This document shows positions 14,761-23,581 of a stretch of DNA of 35,535 nt, piece by piece. Both the position numbers and the translations under genes were made by a program. The DNA is from Lentimicrobiaceae bacterium (GTDB lineage: Bacteria; Bacteroidota; Bacteroidia; Bacteroidales; F082): positions 1 through 35,535 of the forward strand of contig SUWS01000026.1 in the NCBI GenBank assembly GCA_015061365.1, in the 5' to 3' direction. The first letter of the stretch is position 1. Each line of letters starts with the position of its first letter. A model generated the notes under the pieces. The model worked only from the letters and a program-made list of their open reading frames with translations, did not search any database and was not told where the DNA came from.

Positions 14761-16323
14761 ATGTGCAAAAACATGTCAACAAATATTTCAAAGTCAAAAT
14801 TTGTCAAGTTCTGCCAATGTCCTAAGGCGTTGTGGCTTTGTGTTAACAAACCTGAATGTTCCGTGATAGATGAAGGCGTAAAAGCTCGTTTCGCAGAGGG
14901 CGATGTGGTGGGCGACCTCGCTATGCAACTGTTCGGTGACTTCGTGGAAGTGACGACATTTAAACAGGATGGCAAACTCGACATTTCGGCGATGATAGAC
15001 AAAACCAAGGCGTTGATGGAAGAAGGTTGCAATGTGATATGTGAAGCTTCTTTCAGTGCAAACAATAATTATTGCGCTGTGGATATACTCGTCAGAAAAG
15101 ATAGAGGCTGGGCGATTTACGAAGTGAAGTCTTCTACCACTCATGTCGCTGACGTTTATCCGATAAATGCTGAGGCGGAGAAGAAACTGAAGAAATATGC
15201 TGTTGATATCGCATTCCAGAAACATGTGCTGGAACAATGCGGAGTGAATGTGATAGGCACTTATCTCGTGACACTTAACAGCGACTACGCCAGAAACGGC
15301 GATGTCGATATAAAACAGCTGTTCAATATAATAGACCTTAAAGATCTTGTCGATAATGAGTATCTGAAAACCCCTGAACTTCTCGCTGCAGCGCATAAGA
15401 CTTTGGAATCTAACGAGGAAATGCAATGTAAAATGGGAACTCATTGCGATAATCCATACGGATGCGACTTCAAGAAATACTGCTTCAAACAGCATGACCT
15501 TGATTTGGATCAAAACAAAGCGACAGTTTTTAATCTATATGGTCTATATTCATCAAAGAAATATGAATATTTCAATGATGGATGTTATAAATTTGAAGAT
15601 ATCCAGACTAAAAAACTCAATGCTATTCAGTTGATGCAAATTGATTGCACTTTGAATGATAAGACATACATCAATAAAGATGGTATTAAGGAATTTCTGA
15701 ATAATATTCATTACCCACTTTATTTCCTTGACTTTGAGTCTATGATGCCTGCTATTCCGCAATGGGACGGCACTCGTCCTTATATGCAGGTGTGTTTCCA
15801 ATATTCATTGCATTATATAGAACAAGAAGGCGGTGAACTCAAACATAAGGCATTTCTTGCTCCAAGCGACGGCAGCGACCCTCGTCGTGCTCTCGCAGAA
15901 AGATTATGCGAAGATATACCTGAAAATGCTTGTGTCATGGCATATAACGATCCGTTTGAAAAAGGCCGTATCAAGGAAATGGCAAATCAATATTCGGACC
16001 TTAATGGTAAACTGATGAAGATTCACGACAATATCGTCGATTTGCTCATTCCGTTCCGTAATGGTAATTATTATACTAAGGCAATGGGCGGTTCCTTCAG
16101 TATTAAAAGCGTGTTGCCAGCATTGTTCCCTGACAATGAAGAACTGAATTATCATCACCTCAATGAATTGGTGCAAAACGGTGGCGACGCGATGAGCATC
16201 TTCCCAAGAATTAAGGACATGCCTGCAGACGAAGCAGAGAAAGCACGCCAAGCATTACTCGACTACTGTCACCTCGACACTCTCGCCATGGTCAGAATCT
16301 GGGAGAAATTGTCATCATTATAG
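14761..16323 (+). CDS. DUF2779 protein: Cas4-like Fe-S nuclease fused to DnaQ-like exonuclease
   Basis: The protein has 520 residues. The N-terminal half is Cas4/AddB-like: a cysteine in FCQCPKALWL (about C20), D108 in YCAVDILV, E121-x-K123 in YEVKSS, and a cysteine cluster C229, C235, C241 that likely completes a 4Fe-4S site. The C-terminal half has a DEDD 3'-5' exonuclease pattern: D324-F-E326, a middle YNDPFEKGR segment, and Y502..D506 in YCHLDTLAM. This predicts a single-strand DNA (or RNA) processing enzyme; its biological role is not established. ATG 14773 (MSTNIS) is an alternative start. The IS982 remnant directly upstream has probably displaced the native promoter. Confidence 0.8.
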   Translation: MCKNMSTNISKSKFVKFCQCPKALWLCVNKPECSVIDEGVKARFAEGDVVGDLAMQLFGDFVEVTTFKQDGKLDISAMIDKTKALMEEGCNVICEASFSANNNYCAVDILVRKDRGWAIYEVKSSTTHVADVYPINAEAEKKLKKYAVDIAFQKHVLEQCGVNVIGTYLVTLNSDYARNGDVDIKQLFNIIDLKDLVDNEYLKTPELLAAAHKTLESNEEMQCKMGTHCDNPYGCDFKKYCFKQHDLDLDQNKATVFNLYGLYSSKKYEYFNDGCYKFEDIQTKKLNAIQLMQIDCTLNDKTYINKDGIKEFLNNIHYPLYFLDFESMMPAIPQWDGTRPYMQVCFQYSLHYIEQEGGELKHKAFLAPSDGSDPRRALAERLCEDIPENACVMAYNDPFEKGRIKEMANQYSDLNGKLMKIHDNIVDLLIPFRNGNYYTKAMGGSFSIKSVLPALFPDNEELNYHHLNELVQNGGDAMSIFPRIKDMPADEAEKARQALLDYCHLDTLAMVRIWEKLSSL

Positions 16324-16513
16324 TAATTGAAATTTGAAAATCAGGACGTATCCATACGCCCTGATTTTTTTTCTAGGTGCCTGAACCGTGCGCCTTTACT
16401 TTACTCTACACATTACACTCTAAAACCTATACTAAAAAAGTGGACAAAGTCTGTTGACTGTTGTCCGTTGTCCGTTGACAACCACCAATATCCAAAAAAA
16501 ATCTTAACAATTA
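16267..16513 (+). repeat. Direct repeat, copy B (gene end plus flank)
   Basis: This is the partner of 14072-14311 and covers the end of the intact DUF2779 gene, its terminator and the noncoding flank. It carries one extra gtccgtt unit relative to copy A. After 16513 the sequences part, because copy A is followed by the IS982 remnant. Confidence 0.9.
16337..16373 (+). terminator. Terminator after the DUF2779 gene
   Basis: The stem-loop and eight-T run are the same as at 14142-14178. It lies 13 bp after the stop codon. Confidence 0.88.
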
Positions 16514-16572
16514 CTTAATTTTTTACTTTTTTTTGATATATATAATAAGTCATTATTAAAATTATACTAAAA

Positions 16573-17349
16573 ATGGAAAATCAAAGTAATCAATGTCCTG
16601 TTAAGAAAACGAAATATGACCTTATGCGTGAGCGTGTACAGAAAATTGAAAAGAAACTGCACGACATTATGGGTTATGGCACAGAGTTACATAAACTGCG
16701 TCGTGATGGCTCTCGTAAAAAGCGTGAACAGATAACCGGACTTTTGTCGCAGCGTAAGCGTTTGCTCAACAGAATGTTTCTAGCTACTCCCGAAGAGGTC
16801 GCTCGTATGGAACAACTCAACAATCTTCTCCTTGACCAGACTAAGAAGTTGTATGCCCGTACCGAAGAGCTTTATCGTAAGATGACAACAATGACCTATA
16901 ATCCCGATTTCGATGATGATGTGGAGGTGGTGGGAACTCTCAGATTTGTGATGGATGGTAAAAATTCGCTGCTTCCGATGAGCAACGACGACTATTATGG
17001 CTCTAAATTCGCTAAAACTTTGGATGTAATCAGTTCACTTTGTCATTATAAAGTAATATTTTGTAATGAGAATATAGAATTTGTTCATTGTAGCCGTCAT
17101 CCATCTGACTATCGTCCAGATATGAGCAGCAAGGAACTTGGAACTGTCGATATATTGAATGATGGTCAGACTTGGTTAAATCTATGCAAACCTATTGGTG
17201 AGAAGTTTTGGCATATATGTATCTGCCATGCCGTCTATGATTTGAGTATGAATCAACCGTATTCCATACCAGACATTCTTCGCATGAACGACTTCTGGAC
17301 TGAAGTGTCGGTCATACATCAACATTTTGCATCCGTCAATAAGTTCTGA
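16573..17349 (+). CDS. Hypothetical protein with N-terminal coiled coil
   Basis: I do not recognise this 258-residue protein. Residues about 15-108 are strongly helical and charged (MRERVQKIEKKLHDI, EQITGLLSQRKRLLNRMF, LLLDQTKKLYARTEELYRKM) and likely form a coiled coil. The rest is globular with several cysteines and histidines (SSLCHYKVIFC, FVHCSRHPSD, FWHICICHAVYD), none arranged as an obvious metal motif. There is no signal peptide or membrane segment. The AT-rich upstream region shows no clear -7 box. It is a single gene between the DUF2779 locus and a remnant; its function is unknown. Confidence 0.65.
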   Translation: MENQSNQCPVKKTKYDLMRERVQKIEKKLHDIMGYGTELHKLRRDGSRKKREQITGLLSQRKRLLNRMFLATPEEVARMEQLNNLLLDQTKKLYARTEELYRKMTTMTYNPDFDDDVEVVGTLRFVMDGKNSLLPMSNDDYYGSKFAKTLDVISSLCHYKVIFCNENIEFVHCSRHPSDYRPDMSSKELGTVDILNDGQTWLNLCKPIGEKFWHICICHAVYDLSMNQPYSIPDILRMNDFWTEVSVIHQHFASVNKF

Positions 17350-17421
17350 GTCCTAGCTTAAAATTGACTGAGAATGTTGAATTATGGCAGAAAGGATTGA
17401 TTTTTCAGAGCTTTGTTGAAG

Positions 17422-17577
17422 TCAACTTCCTTGTTTGATGATTTGATGCATTTGTTCTTGCATCTGGTGCATACGAGACTGTTGCAGTATCTGATGAATC
17501 CGTTTCGTTTTATCTATTTCTGTCTGAGCGTCTGCTCCATAGGGCAGTTGTCCAGCTTGTTGAGTGTGAAGTTGTTG
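17422..17577 (-). pseudogene. Possible C-terminal gene remnant, Q/H-rich
   Basis: On the minus strand 51 open codons without a good start encode a glutamine- and histidine-rich helix (EIDKTKRIHQILQQSRMHQM, then QEQMHQIIKQGS) ending at TGA. It is bounded upstream by a stop at 17578-17580. Composition and a definite stop suggest the tail of a lost coding region, but the family is not recognised and a chance frame cannot be excluded. Confidence 0.3.
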
Positions 17578-17599
17578 TCATTAGATATTAGGGATGAAA

Positions 17600-17635
17600 A
17601 AACCTCAGAAGTTTTAACTTCTGAGGTTTAATTTT
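17600..17635. terminator. Bidirectional terminator
   Basis: AAACCTCAGAAGTT (17600-17613) and AACTTCTGAGGTTT (17616-17629) form a perfect 14-bp stem with a TT loop. An A-run precedes and a T-rich stretch follows, so it could end transcription from both sides, including the efflux operon on the minus strand. Confidence 0.75.
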
Positions 17636-17664
17636 CAACTTTCAATTTTCAACTTTCAATTTAA
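17632..17664. repeat. Word repeat directly after the efflux gene stop
   Basis: Three decaying copies of ttttcaactttcaa lie between the terminator and the stop codon of the minus-strand outer-membrane factor gene. Confidence 0.65.
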
Positions 17665-18996
17665 TTAATAGTCTCTTCCTCCGCCTAAGGCGTGATATAG
17701 TGAAGTGATGGCGTTGAGTTTATTCAGATTGTCTTCCGTCTGACTGAGTAAAGCCGATAGCAACGACTGCTGTGCGTCCAATACTTCGAGATAAGTCGAT
17801 GAGCCTAACTTCAGTAATTCATTGGTATATTCTACTGCGTTATATAGGGCGACGATTTGTTTGTTGCGTTCAGACTCTTTCTTTAACTCTGCGTCGTAAG
17901 TGATCAGGGCGTTGCTTACTTCCATTCCGGCATTGACGATAGCCTGCTTGAATTGTAGTCGTGCCGCTTCTTCTTGAGCCTTGGCTATTTCTAATCGAGC
18001 TTTGTTGGCTCCTCTGTAAAATATTGGTTGTGTGAGTGAGCCTATCAGGTTCAACGCGCCTGTCCATCCCAAGTTCGCATCTATCACAATGTTAGGATAG
18101 AAATAGGAACGTGCCACGTTGGTGTTATAAAACATGGAGGCGAGGTTGTATTCCGCGGCTTTTATGTCGGGACGATTTGCTAAGAGTTGCATCGGAATTC
18201 CTGCCTCGATATTGAAACCTACTTTCTGTTCGTCTAACGTTCCTCTTTCGATATTTTTAGGATAATCGCCGAGCAAGGCTGAGAGAGCGTTTTCCTGTTT
18301 CATGATGGCGGCTTTAATCTCTGGTATCGCCGCTGCTATGGAAGCATGGTACGCCTCATATTGTGCGACGGCAGCTTCAGTAGTCATGCCGCCTTCTTTC
18401 ATCGCCTTGATAGTCTCGACACTTGTTGCCCAGCTTTTTTCTGTGATGGTATAAATGTTAAGTTGCTTGTCTAACGCTAAGAGATTGAAATAATAATCTG
18501 CTACGGTAGCGATGATCTGTGTCCTCACAGCCTGCTGATATTCCTGACTTTGAAGCATCACGACTTGTGCCTTTCTCTTGCTGTTTAGAAGTTTACCAAA
18601 TAAGTCGATTTCCCAACTTGCTGTAACGGAAGCGTCATAACTCACGGAAGTATTTCCATTTGAATAATTCATATTTGTAGGAAATACAAGTCCTGCCGAA
18701 GGGAAGAACGACAGTCGTGCTGATTTGAACGCTGCCTTGGCTTCCTTTACTTTCTCCATCGCGATAAGATGGTCGGTGTTATTTTCGAGAGCGTAATTAA
18801 TCAACACTTGAAGATTAGGGTCGGTGTATATTTCCGTCCAGTTCAAGTCGGCGATTGTCGCTGTGTCGACGACAGAGGTTGTATCTAAGTTACGATACGA
18901 GTCAGCGACACTCATCTCAGGTCGCTCGAATTTTCTGTAGATGTTGCAGCTGCTTAGGAACATCGTAAATAAGATTATATATGTTATCTTTTTCAT
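17665..18996 (-). CDS. RND efflux outer-membrane factor, TolC/OprM-type lipoprotein
   Basis: This 443-residue outer-membrane channel subunit of a tripartite efflux pump begins with a lipoprotein signal MKKITYIILFTMFLSSC, lipobox LSSC, so the mature protein is anchored by a lipid. The two repeated halves of the NodT/OprM family are visible: WTEIYTDPNLQVLINYALEN, SWEIDLFGKL and ANRPDIKAAEYNLASMFYNT with ARSYFYPNI, ending in VLDAQQSLLSALL and LYHALGGG. An upstream in-frame ATG (19023) would prepend residues to the signal peptide, so ATG 18996 is preferred. It is the last gene of the adaptor-pump-channel set, about 70 bp after the pump gene. Confidence 0.92.
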   Translation of the reverse strand: MKKITYIILFTMFLSSCNIYRKFERPEMSVADSYRNLDTTSVVDTATIADLNWTEIYTDPNLQVLINYALENNTDHLIAMEKVKEAKAAFKSARLSFFPSAGLVFPTNMNYSNGNTSVSYDASVTASWEIDLFGKLLNSKRKAQVVMLQSQEYQQAVRTQIIATVADYYFNLLALDKQLNIYTITEKSWATSVETIKAMKEGGMTTEAAVAQYEAYHASIAAAIPEIKAAIMKQENALSALLGDYPKNIERGTLDEQKVGFNIEAGIPMQLLANRPDIKAAEYNLASMFYNTNVARSYFYPNIVIDANLGWTGALNLIGSLTQPIFYRGANKARLEIAKAQEEAARLQFKQAIVNAGMEVSNALITYDAELKKESERNKQIVALYNAVEYTNELLKLGSSTYLEVLDAQQSLLSALLSQTEDNLNKLNAITSLYHALGGGRDY

Positions 18997-19021
18997 TGTT
19001 GTTATTATTTTATACATATTC

Positions 19022-19085
19022 ATTTCTACAATTATTCAATTATGCATTATGCATTATGAATTATGAATTATGAATTATGAATTGG
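19022..19085. repeat. ATTATGAATT word repeat overlapping a stop codon
   Basis: Repeated ttatgcattatgaattatgaattatgaattatgaattg units fill the gap between the pump and outer-membrane factor genes. The pump stop codon (19068-19070) and its last residues IHNS are encoded inside the repeat. The same words occur upstream of thrS (944-961). Confidence 0.8.
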
Positions 19086-22000
19086 TTTCAATTTCTCCTG
19101 TATATTTTCAAATATCACGAACAGTGCAGGTACGATGAATATCTGGCAAATCATACCGATGAGCATGCCTCCGATGGCTCCTGTTCCTAATGCGCTGTTG
19201 CCGTTAGCTCCTACGCCGTGAGCGAACATCATTGGAAGAAGACCGATGATCATAGCGAGCGATGTCATAAGGATCGGACGAAGACGGGCAGCAGCCGCAT
19301 CGACAGCAGCTTCCACTATCGACATGCCGCCTTGTCGTCTCGCTACAGCGAATTCCGTAATCAAGATGGCGTTCTTTGCTAACAATCCGATGAGCATGAT
19401 AAGACCGATCTGTAGATAAATATTGTTGTCGATATTCATCATCCTCGCGAAGATGAATGTTCCAGCAAGACCGAATGGTATTGACAAGATAACAACCAAT
19501 GGCAAGATATAACTTTCATATTGCGCGCTCAGCAGGAGATATACGAACATGATACAGATGATGAGTATCATTCCGAGTCCTCCGCTCTGACCCTGTTCTT
19601 CTCTCGTCATGCCGGAAAATTCGTAAGCGTAGCCCTGTGGAAGATATTGTTCCGCAGTTTCTTCGATAGCCTTGATAGCCTGACCGGAGCTGTATCCTTC
19701 AGCCGGTGTACCATTGACTAATATCGAAGTGAAGAGGTTGAAACGTTTGATGTTATCTGGACCATACACTCTTTCCAAGTCGACGAACTGAGTGATAGGT
19801 GCCATCTCGTTACCGTTTCTTATCTTGATATTATTAAGAGCTTCTTTGTCGATTCTGAGTTCCGGACGGGCTTGTACCATGACGCGATATAACTTGCCGA
19901 AGCGGTTGAAGTTAGAGGCGTAGATGCCGCCGAAATATCCTTGTAATGTGGTGAGGATGTCTGATGGTGATAGACCTGCCTGCTTACATTTAGCTACGTC
20001 GATCTCTACCATATATTGAGGATAAGTCGGGTTGAAACTGGTGTTAGCCTGAGCTACTTCCGGACGTTCGCTGAGTCGTGCTATGAACTCTTGCGCCACG
20101 CCATAGAACGATTCGATGGAACCTCCTGTCTTATCTTGAAGGTTGAACTCGAAACCGTCTGATACGCTGAAGCCAGGAATCATAGGCATGGAGAAAGTGA
20201 CGACGCGACCTTCTTTGACGAGTTCTCTCGCCTGCATCATGAGTCTTCTGTTTATAGCGTCGGCACTCTCAGTCTCGTCACGCTCTTCCCAATCGTGGAG
20301 CTTGCAAATCAATGTTCCGTAAGAACTTCCCATCGCACCACTCAAGCTGCTGAAGCCAGACACTGCGGTATATGACCTGATACCTGGCGTATTCATCACT
20401 ATCTTCTCGACTTTCGCCATGGCATCTTTTGTCTTGTCTAATGATGTTCCTGCCGGCATGTCGATCGTGACGAATATTGTTCCTGTGTCTTCGTTAGGTA
20501 CTAATCCTGTCGGCGTGGTTCCCATGAGATAGAATAACAGCGCGGCACCAGCTACTACTGCGCCCATCGACAGGAACTTGTTTCTGATGAAGAAACTTAC
20601 GCCTTTTGAGTATTTTTTGACGGTGACATCGTAAGCGGTGTTGAACGCTATGAAGAATCTCTTCAGCAGACCTACTTTCTCGCCTTCTTCATTATGATGC
20701 GGTTTGAGGAACAAGGCGCATAATGCAGGTGAAAGAGTAAGCGCGTTGATGGCGGAGAAAGCTATAGATACAGCCATCGTAAGACCGAACTGACGGTAGA
20801 ATGTTCCTGTGATTCCCGACATGAAACTGACAGGAATGAACACTGCCATCATAACCAATGTGATTGAAATCAACGCTCCTGATATTTCGTTCATGGCTTC
20901 TATGGAAGCATCTTTCGCTGATTTGGCTCCTCGTTCTAACTTCTCGTGAACTGCTTCTACCACTACGATGGCGTCGTCGACGACAATGGCGATGGCGAGA
21001 ACCATGGCGCATAATGTGAGAAGGTTGATGCTGAATCCCATCACTTTCAACATGAAGAATGTTCCTATCAAGGCGACAGGAATCGCGATGGCTGGTATAA
21101 GTGTGGAACGGAAATCCTGCAAGAAGATGAACACCACTAAGAACACGAGTACGAAAGCTTCCAACAGAGTCTTGATAACTTCATGGATAGATGCGAAGAG
21201 GAAGTCGTTGGAATCTAAGAGTATGTCGTAGGTGACACCTGGAGGGAAGTTTCTCTTTTCAGCTTCGAGTAAAGCCTTAATCTCATTGATAATCTGTGTC
21301 GCGTTAGATCCAGCCGATTGGTAAATCATGGCGGTGATGCCTTCATGTCCGTTAGATCGTGTGTCGATGGCGTAACTCAAAGAACCGAGTTCTACGTCGG
21401 CGATAGTCTTGAGTCGTAACAGCTCACCGCTTTCGTTGGCACGTATCACTATCTCGCCGAACTCTTCTGGTGTCGCTAATCTTCCTTTATATTTCAACAT
21501 ATATTGGAAAGTCACGTCAGGAGCGTTCTCACCGAGTTGTCCCGGAGCTGCTTCGATATTCTGTTCGTTGAGAGCCGCTATCACGTCTTTAGGCATCAAG
21601 CCATATTGAGCCATCACGTCGGGCTTAAGCCAGATTCTCATCGAATATTCCGCACCGAGAAGCTGTGCGTCGCCGACACCGCCGATACGCTTGATTTGCG
21701 GGACGATGTTTATCTTTAAATAATTATATAAAAACTCTTGGTCATATTTGTCGTTTTCACTATAAACGGTGAAAGCCAAAAGAATACTCGACTGTTTCTT
21801 GCTTGTCGTCACACCGGCTTTCGTCACTTCAGAAGGAAGGAATCCTTGTGCCTTGGTGACTCGGTTCTGCACATTGACAGCCGCCATGTCGGGGTCGCTG
21901 CCAGGTTTGAAATAAACCGTGATTGTGGCGTCGCCCGTATTGGTCGCCGTCGAGGTCATATATGTCATGTTCTCCACTCCGTTGATTTCCTCTTCAAGCG

Positions 22001-22193
22001 GTGCGATGACACTGTTGACGACAGTCTGGGCGTTAGCTCCCTGATATGAAGCCTTAACCTCTACAGTAGGCGGCGCGATGTCTGGATATTGTGAGATAGG
22101 AAGCGTCATAAGTCCTATGAGACCGAGCACCACTATGATGATAGAGATAACGGTAGAGAGGACGGGACGCTTGATAAAATTATCTAATTTCAT
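19068..22193 (-). CDS. RND multidrug efflux pump, HAE1/AcrB type
   Basis: This 1041-residue proton-driven inner-membrane transporter has the AcrB layout: TM1 (about 11-30), a porter domain, TM2-6, a second porter domain and TM7-12. The proton relay aspartates D406 and D407 are present in IVVDDAIVVVEAV, and the TM10 lysine is in GLLAKNAILITEFA. Such pumps export drugs, bile acids or other amphiphiles through the matching adaptor and outer-membrane factor. An AGGAGACACAGAT leader gives it a clear Shine-Dalgarno site, unusual in this lineage. It lies 22 bp after the adaptor gene. Its last codons run into a word repeat. Confidence 0.96.
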   Translation of the reverse strand: MKLDNFIKRPVLSTVISIIIVVLGLIGLMTLPISQYPDIAPPTVEVKASYQGANAQTVVNSVIAPLEEEINGVENMTYMTSTATNTGDATITVYFKPGSDPDMAAVNVQNRVTKAQGFLPSEVTKAGVTTSKKQSSILLAFTVYSENDKYDQEFLYNYLKINIVPQIKRIGGVGDAQLLGAEYSMRIWLKPDVMAQYGLMPKDVIAALNEQNIEAAPGQLGENAPDVTFQYMLKYKGRLATPEEFGEIVIRANESGELLRLKTIADVELGSLSYAIDTRSNGHEGITAMIYQSAGSNATQIINEIKALLEAEKRNFPPGVTYDILLDSNDFLFASIHEVIKTLLEAFVLVFLVVFIFLQDFRSTLIPAIAIPVALIGTFFMLKVMGFSINLLTLCAMVLAIAIVVDDAIVVVEAVHEKLERGAKSAKDASIEAMNEISGALISITLVMMAVFIPVSFMSGITGTFYRQFGLTMAVSIAFSAINALTLSPALCALFLKPHHNEEGEKVGLLKRFFIAFNTAYDVTVKKYSKGVSFFIRNKFLSMGAVVAGAALLFYLMGTTPTGLVPNEDTGTIFVTIDMPAGTSLDKTKDAMAKVEKIVMNTPGIRSYTAVSGFSSLSGAMGSSYGTLICKLHDWEERDETESADAINRRLMMQARELVKEGRVVTFSMPMIPGFSVSDGFEFNLQDKTGGSIESFYGVAQEFIARLSERPEVAQANTSFNPTYPQYMVEIDVAKCKQAGLSPSDILTTLQGYFGGIYASNFNRFGKLYRVMVQARPELRIDKEALNNIKIRNGNEMAPITQFVDLERVYGPDNIKRFNLFTSILVNGTPAEGYSSGQAIKAIEETAEQYLPQGYAYEFSGMTREEQGQSGGLGMILIICIMFVYLLLSAQYESYILPLVVILSIPFGLAGTFIFARMMNIDNNIYLQIGLIMLIGLLAKNAILITEFAVARRQGGMSIVEAAVDAAAARLRPILMTSLAMIIGLLPMMFAHGVGANGNSALGTGAIGGMLIGMICQIFIVPALFVIFENIQEKLKPIHNS

Positions 22194-22215
22194 ATCTGTG
22201 TCTCCTAAAAAAATA

Positions 22216-23367
22216 TTATTTCTTTATCGCTTTCTGGAATTTGTTCTCTGATTCTTCTTTGGTGATAGGCTTGATCTTCATGCCGTTTTTAACGGAAGAA
22301 CCAACACCTTCGATAACTATGACATCACCTTCTTCGAGACCTTCTGTCACTATATAATTCTCTGCGTATGTCAGATTATCGACTTTGATCTCACGCATCT
22401 CGGTGACGCTGTCGTTGAAGATATAGACGAATTTCTTGTCCTGCATCTCGAAGGTCGCGTTCTGAGGTACCAAACGTGCGTTGTAGATCTCGCGAGGCAT
22501 ATAGATGATGCCTGTTGCTCCGCTGCGTAACAATTTGCTTGGATTTGGAAATTCGGCACTTATGTTTGCGGCTCCGGTCTTAGTGTCGATAGATCCTGCT
22601 ACCGATTTAATCTTGCCTTTATGCTCATACATAGTACCGTCGGCGAGTTTCAATTCCACCTCTGGCAGCACTTTCAAAATGTCTTTCACTCCGCCTTTAG
22701 AAGTGTAGAAAAGCATAATCTTCTCATTGATGGAGAAGTCGGCGGAAACGATGTCAATATCTGATATTATGGTTAGTGGTTCCGCTGTTGAAGGGCTTAC
22801 CAAACTTCCGACACTTGTGTTTATGGAACCGACTACGCCGTCGTTAGGACTTTTGATATAACTATAATCGAGTTGAATCTTTGCTGTTTCAAGTTTGGCT
22901 TCAGCTTGTTCAAGTTGTGCCTTGGCAGATTCTAACTGATTGTCGGCTAATTTCTTCTCATACTCGCTGATGATACCTTTTTCACATAGGTTGTTTTTGT
23001 TGGCAGCTGTGAGTTCGGCTGTCTCCACCGCAACCTTAGCGGCGTTGACGTTAGCGAGAGCCATATTGTAATCGGCGAGATATGGAGCATGGTCTATCTC
23101 AAATAGTAAATCGCCTTTCTTCACCATGTCGCCTTCATCAGCATGTTTCTTGATGATCATGCCTGAGACGTTGCTTCTCACTTCAGCGTCGGTATCGCCA
23201 GATATTAAAGCAGGGAATGAGTTCTTAACAATAACAGGTTCTTCTTCAATAGTCATCACAGCATATTCCGGAATAGCCTGTTGAACTTTGTTGTTTTCTT
23301 GACAAGAAAAAAGCGAAGCCGCAACGAAAAATAACGACATCGCCTTGAGTGTAAATTTAGTCTTCAT
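22216..23367 (-). CDS. RND efflux periplasmic adaptor lipoprotein
   Basis: This 383-residue membrane-fusion protein has the signal MKTKFTLKAMSLFFVAASLFSC (split here: MKTKFTLKAMSLF, then FVAASLFSC), with lipobox LFSC for lipid anchoring. The HlyD/AcrA pattern follows: a first lipoyl half (VRSNVSGMIIKKHADEGDMV), a long helical hairpin (about 100-160, ALANVNAAKVAVETAELTAA), a second lipoyl half (DYSYIKSPNDGVVGSINTSV), a beta-barrel and a membrane-proximal domain. It links the pump to the outer-membrane channel. It is the first gene of the second efflux set, with the pump 22 bp downstream. No regulator gene lies beside it. Confidence 0.94.
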   Translation of the reverse strand: MKTKFTLKAMSLFFVAASLFSCQENNKVQQAIPEYAVMTIEEEPVIVKNSFPALISGDTDAEVRSNVSGMIIKKHADEGDMVKKGDLLFEIDHAPYLADYNMALANVNAAKVAVETAELTAANKNNLCEKGIISEYEKKLADNQLESAKAQLEQAEAKLETAKIQLDYSYIKSPNDGVVGSINTSVGSLVSPSTAEPLTIISDIDIVSADFSINEKIMLFYTSKGGVKDILKVLPEVELKLADGTMYEHKGKIKSVAGSIDTKTGAANISAEFPNPSKLLRSGATGIIYMPREIYNARLVPQNATFEMQDKKFVYIFNDSVTEMREIKVDNLTYAENYIVTEGLEEGDVIVIEGVGSSVKNGMKIKPITKEESENKFQKAIKK

Positions 23368-23408
23368 TACAAAATTATTTTCAGTTATACATAATTACAT
23401 TTAGACTG

Positions 23409-23416
23409 CGAATATA
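23409..23416 (-). promoter_or_regulatory. Candidate -7 box of the second efflux operon
   Basis: The minus strand reads TATATTCG, one base off TAnnTTTG, about 40 bp before the adaptor ATG. No clear -33 TTG is seen. The 214-bp gap between the two efflux sets (23368-23581) otherwise shows only AT-rich DNA and no obvious terminator. Confidence 0.4.
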
Positions 23417-23581
23417 AGAAAAATATAGATACGAAATTTATGAGCCGTTATCAGTTTTATGATTGTTTTTAGTTAAAAGGCCTTTTATAAATTGTTTTTT
23501 TTGAAAAATTTCTTTGAAACGAAAGCGAAAAATATTTTTTAGTTGTAATTTGCAGATATTTTCTAATTTATTTTGATTTAA

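Noticed and set aside
17413-17631. 72-codon plus-strand frame
   Set aside because: It is low in coding character and covers a perfect terminator. The opposite strand gives the better remnant reading.
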